From: Peribacillus simplex
GTDB lineage: Bacteria > Bacillota > Bacilli > Bacillales > DSM-1321
DNA: 64,000 nucleotides
Direction: 5' to 3'
Assembly (NCBI RefSeq): GCF_900156045.1
Contig: NZ_FTMX01000003.1
Coordinates: 1 to 64,000 of the forward strand
The notes below the pieces were generated by a model that saw only the letters and a list, made by a program, of their open reading frames with translations, searched no databases and was not told the DNA's origin. Both the position numbers and the translations under genes were made by a program. Shown piece after piece: positions 62,594 to 64,000 of this stretch. Within the stretch, counting starts at the first letter, position 1. The number at the start of each line of letters is the position of its first letter.

Positions 62594-64000
62594 TCATTTT
62601 CCAGCTTTAAAAATGGAGTTGCAGAAACTGTATATTGCATCACCGGCAATGATACCTGCGGCCATTATCGTCATTTGTTGTTCATATTTACCGTTACTTC
62701 TTCTCATAATGATGATTCGTAAGACAATACCTGTCAATACGGCCCATCCCGCAATTGGAGTCAATAAAAGTAGACCAGTAGCAAATAAAATTCCCATTTG
62801 CCTTTTTGAACCACCGATTAATTGAAGAATGGCACCTGGGATAGCCCAAATCATTAAGTCTCTTGCAATACCATTCGAAATTCCAGATTCAATAGTTGTT
62901 GCATACACAAGGTCAACCGGTGGAATCAGCCCTTGGGAGAAATAGGATTCAAATGACACCACTACGACAATTGCCGCTACGAAAAAACCAACTAAACCGG
63001 CATACAGTTGATTCCGACGCCCTTTTCTTTCAAACTCCATATCTTGGCCATTTCCCCGAAGGATATAACCCGTCTTCAAATCATATCCCAAATCAGCAAA
63101 TGCAACTCCAGTACATGCACTGAATCCCACCAATAATGCCAATGCTTCTGCCGGAAATCCGATTAATATCCCAATGATCAATGTAATGAGTGCTACAGCA
63201 AAAGCAGGGAACCAACCTGCGTGCATGGCTGCAATACCAACAATCAATTCATGGGCAAATGCCGCAACCATTGTAAAAAGGACGAAGCCGATTAACATGC
63301 CAACTGACATTTGCGTGTATATTCCGCCCAAAACTGCCAGCAGGATCGATATGGCAGTATAAGCAATAAAACCATAGCCAAATGCTTGACCCAACTCTTT
63401 GTTAGGTTTAGAGAATTCATCAGCTTGCACTGCCACTTCTTTCTTTTTATTGAAAATCAAAACTATCACTTGAATTAACGCAACAATGCCCGCTCCGATC
63501 ATAAATCCATGAGGGATATACAATTCATTGATATCTATTCCAAACAACGGAACCGAGTAACCTCTCAATAAAAGCCCTATGCCGAACATCGTTAACGCCC
63601 ATATATTCCCTATGAATGCAACACCGAACGCCGACATGGGAATTTTCAAAATGGCACCAATTATTCCAATTCCAATTCCGGTAAGTAAATACTTTGCCCG
63701 GTTCCCGCCTTCATCTCCAGCTTTAATTGCTTCAGCGGTTGCAATCCCTGGTGGCCAGGCTTGTTTTGCAGGGAATACTTTCGTGTCGAACATTTTATAA
63801 AGCAGTAGAGCATCAACAATCATGGCAAGAGTCACACCGATAAACAATGGCATAATTAAATGGTGCATCCCAAGCACATAAGGTATCCCAATTGGTAACA
63901 TCAAACTGCTGGCAGCTCCGAAAGTTGCTGACGAGATAGAAGTTTGCACCAAGTTCTGGCTATGGATTGACTTGAATTTAAATAAAAATTTCAATGGAAT
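62594..64000 (-). CDS. OPT-family oligopeptide transporter, N-terminus beyond window
   Basis: At least 468 residues of a membrane protein with many hydrophobic helices, matching the OPT family. The segment PAKQAWPPGIATAEAIKAGD is the typical OPT 'PPG.ATAE' motif; GYILRGNGQDMEFERK and SGISNGIARDLMIWAIPGA follow. OPT members carry oligopeptides or metal-siderophore complexes. The frame is open to the right edge; a TTG at 63994 is present but not supported as a start, so the protein is taken as truncated by the window. Confidence 0.85.
   Translation of the reverse strand: MPLKFLFKFKSIHSQNLVQTSISSATFGAASSLMLPIGIPYVLGMHHLIMPLFIGVTLAMIVDALLLYKMFDTKVFPAKQAWPPGIATAEAIKAGDEGGNRAKYLLTGIGIGIIGAILKIPMSAFGVAFIGNIWALTMFGIGLLLRGYSVPLFGIDINELYIPHGFMIGAGIVALIQVIVLIFNKKKEVAVQADEFSKPNKELGQAFGYGFIAYTAISILLAVLGGIYTQMSVGMLIGFVLFTMVAAFAHELIVGIAAMHAGWFPAFAVALITLIIGILIGFPAEALALLVGFSACTGVAFADLGYDLKTGYILRGNGQDMEFERKGRRNQLYAGLVGFFVAAIVVVVSFESYFSQGLIPPVDLVYATTIESGISNGIARDLMIWAIPGAILQLIGGSKRQMGILFATGLLLLTPIAGWAVLTGIVLRIIIMRRSNGKYEQQMTIMAAGIIAGDAIYSFCNSIFKAGK

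Overview
The window reads as a chromosomal segment of a low-to-medium GC, endospore-forming Bacillaceae. Signs are cwlJ, a PAS sporulation-type kinase, a GlpP-type glycerol operon, a SAM-I riboswitch, Zur, PurR, PerR, CcpA and Pho-type boxes, and strong AGGAGG ribosome sites. A Peribacillus/Bacillus simplex-like host is plausible, but the genus cannot be proved from the sequence alone. No prophage, plasmid backbone, CRISPR array or complete insertion sequence was seen.

Layout. 1-320: 5' end of a 16S rRNA gene on the minus strand with its leader and two promoters. 0.5-7.7 kb: small membrane protein, EamA exporter, MgtC, a secreted beta-propeller protein, tRNA-Ala, an aminotransferase and small enzymes. 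7.7-14.3 kb: proline catabolism (putB, putC, putP, PutR-like regulator) preceded by two tiny unlisted ORFs and operator-like palindromes. 14.3-19.9 kb: glycerol regulon on the minus strand (glpP, glpF, glpK, glpD), with GlpP-type leader terminators before glpF and glpD. 20-28 kb: SAM riboswitch with a MetE-like enzyme, a degenerate M50-like protein, CoA-transferase, LysP-like permease, secreted M4 protease and SET protein. 28-38 kb: GH3 hexosaminidase, TrmB regulator with a TSUP exporter, SDR, cyclophilin, quinone oxidoreductase, sensor kinase and CwlJ. 39-41.3 kb: a zinc-starvation cluster (YciC-type GTPase, zinc-free L33, zinc-free S14, a broken FAD protein gene) with three Zur boxes. 42-46.8 kb: GIY-YIG protein, YpzG, alkaline phosphatase with a Pho box, purT with inverted PurBoxes. 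47-55 kb: an attenuated small gene, a probable independent small RNA, LysM-M14 peptidase, glycosyltransferase, catalase with PerR box, TetR, YvlD. 55-64 kb: amino-acid permease, DUF4349 lipoprotein, TspO, a very large secreted nucleotidase and an OPT transporter cut by the right edge.

How it works together. Carbon and nitrogen scavenging (proline, glycerol, amino acids, extracellular protein and nucleotides) dominates. Several units carry CcpA-type cre sites. Metal and oxidative control is visible at the Zur cluster and katA.

Most interesting. A 54-nt two-hairpin RNA motif occurs twice (37805-37858 and 47536-47589) with compensatory base changes and the same distance to a -10 box. The second copy begins a stand-alone, probably CcpA-controlled RNA of about 210 nt. 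Three copies of a 220-bp MITE-like element show target-site duplications, one of which supplies the end of glpK. A 21-bp tandem repeat lies inside the glpD leader and recurs 42 kb away.
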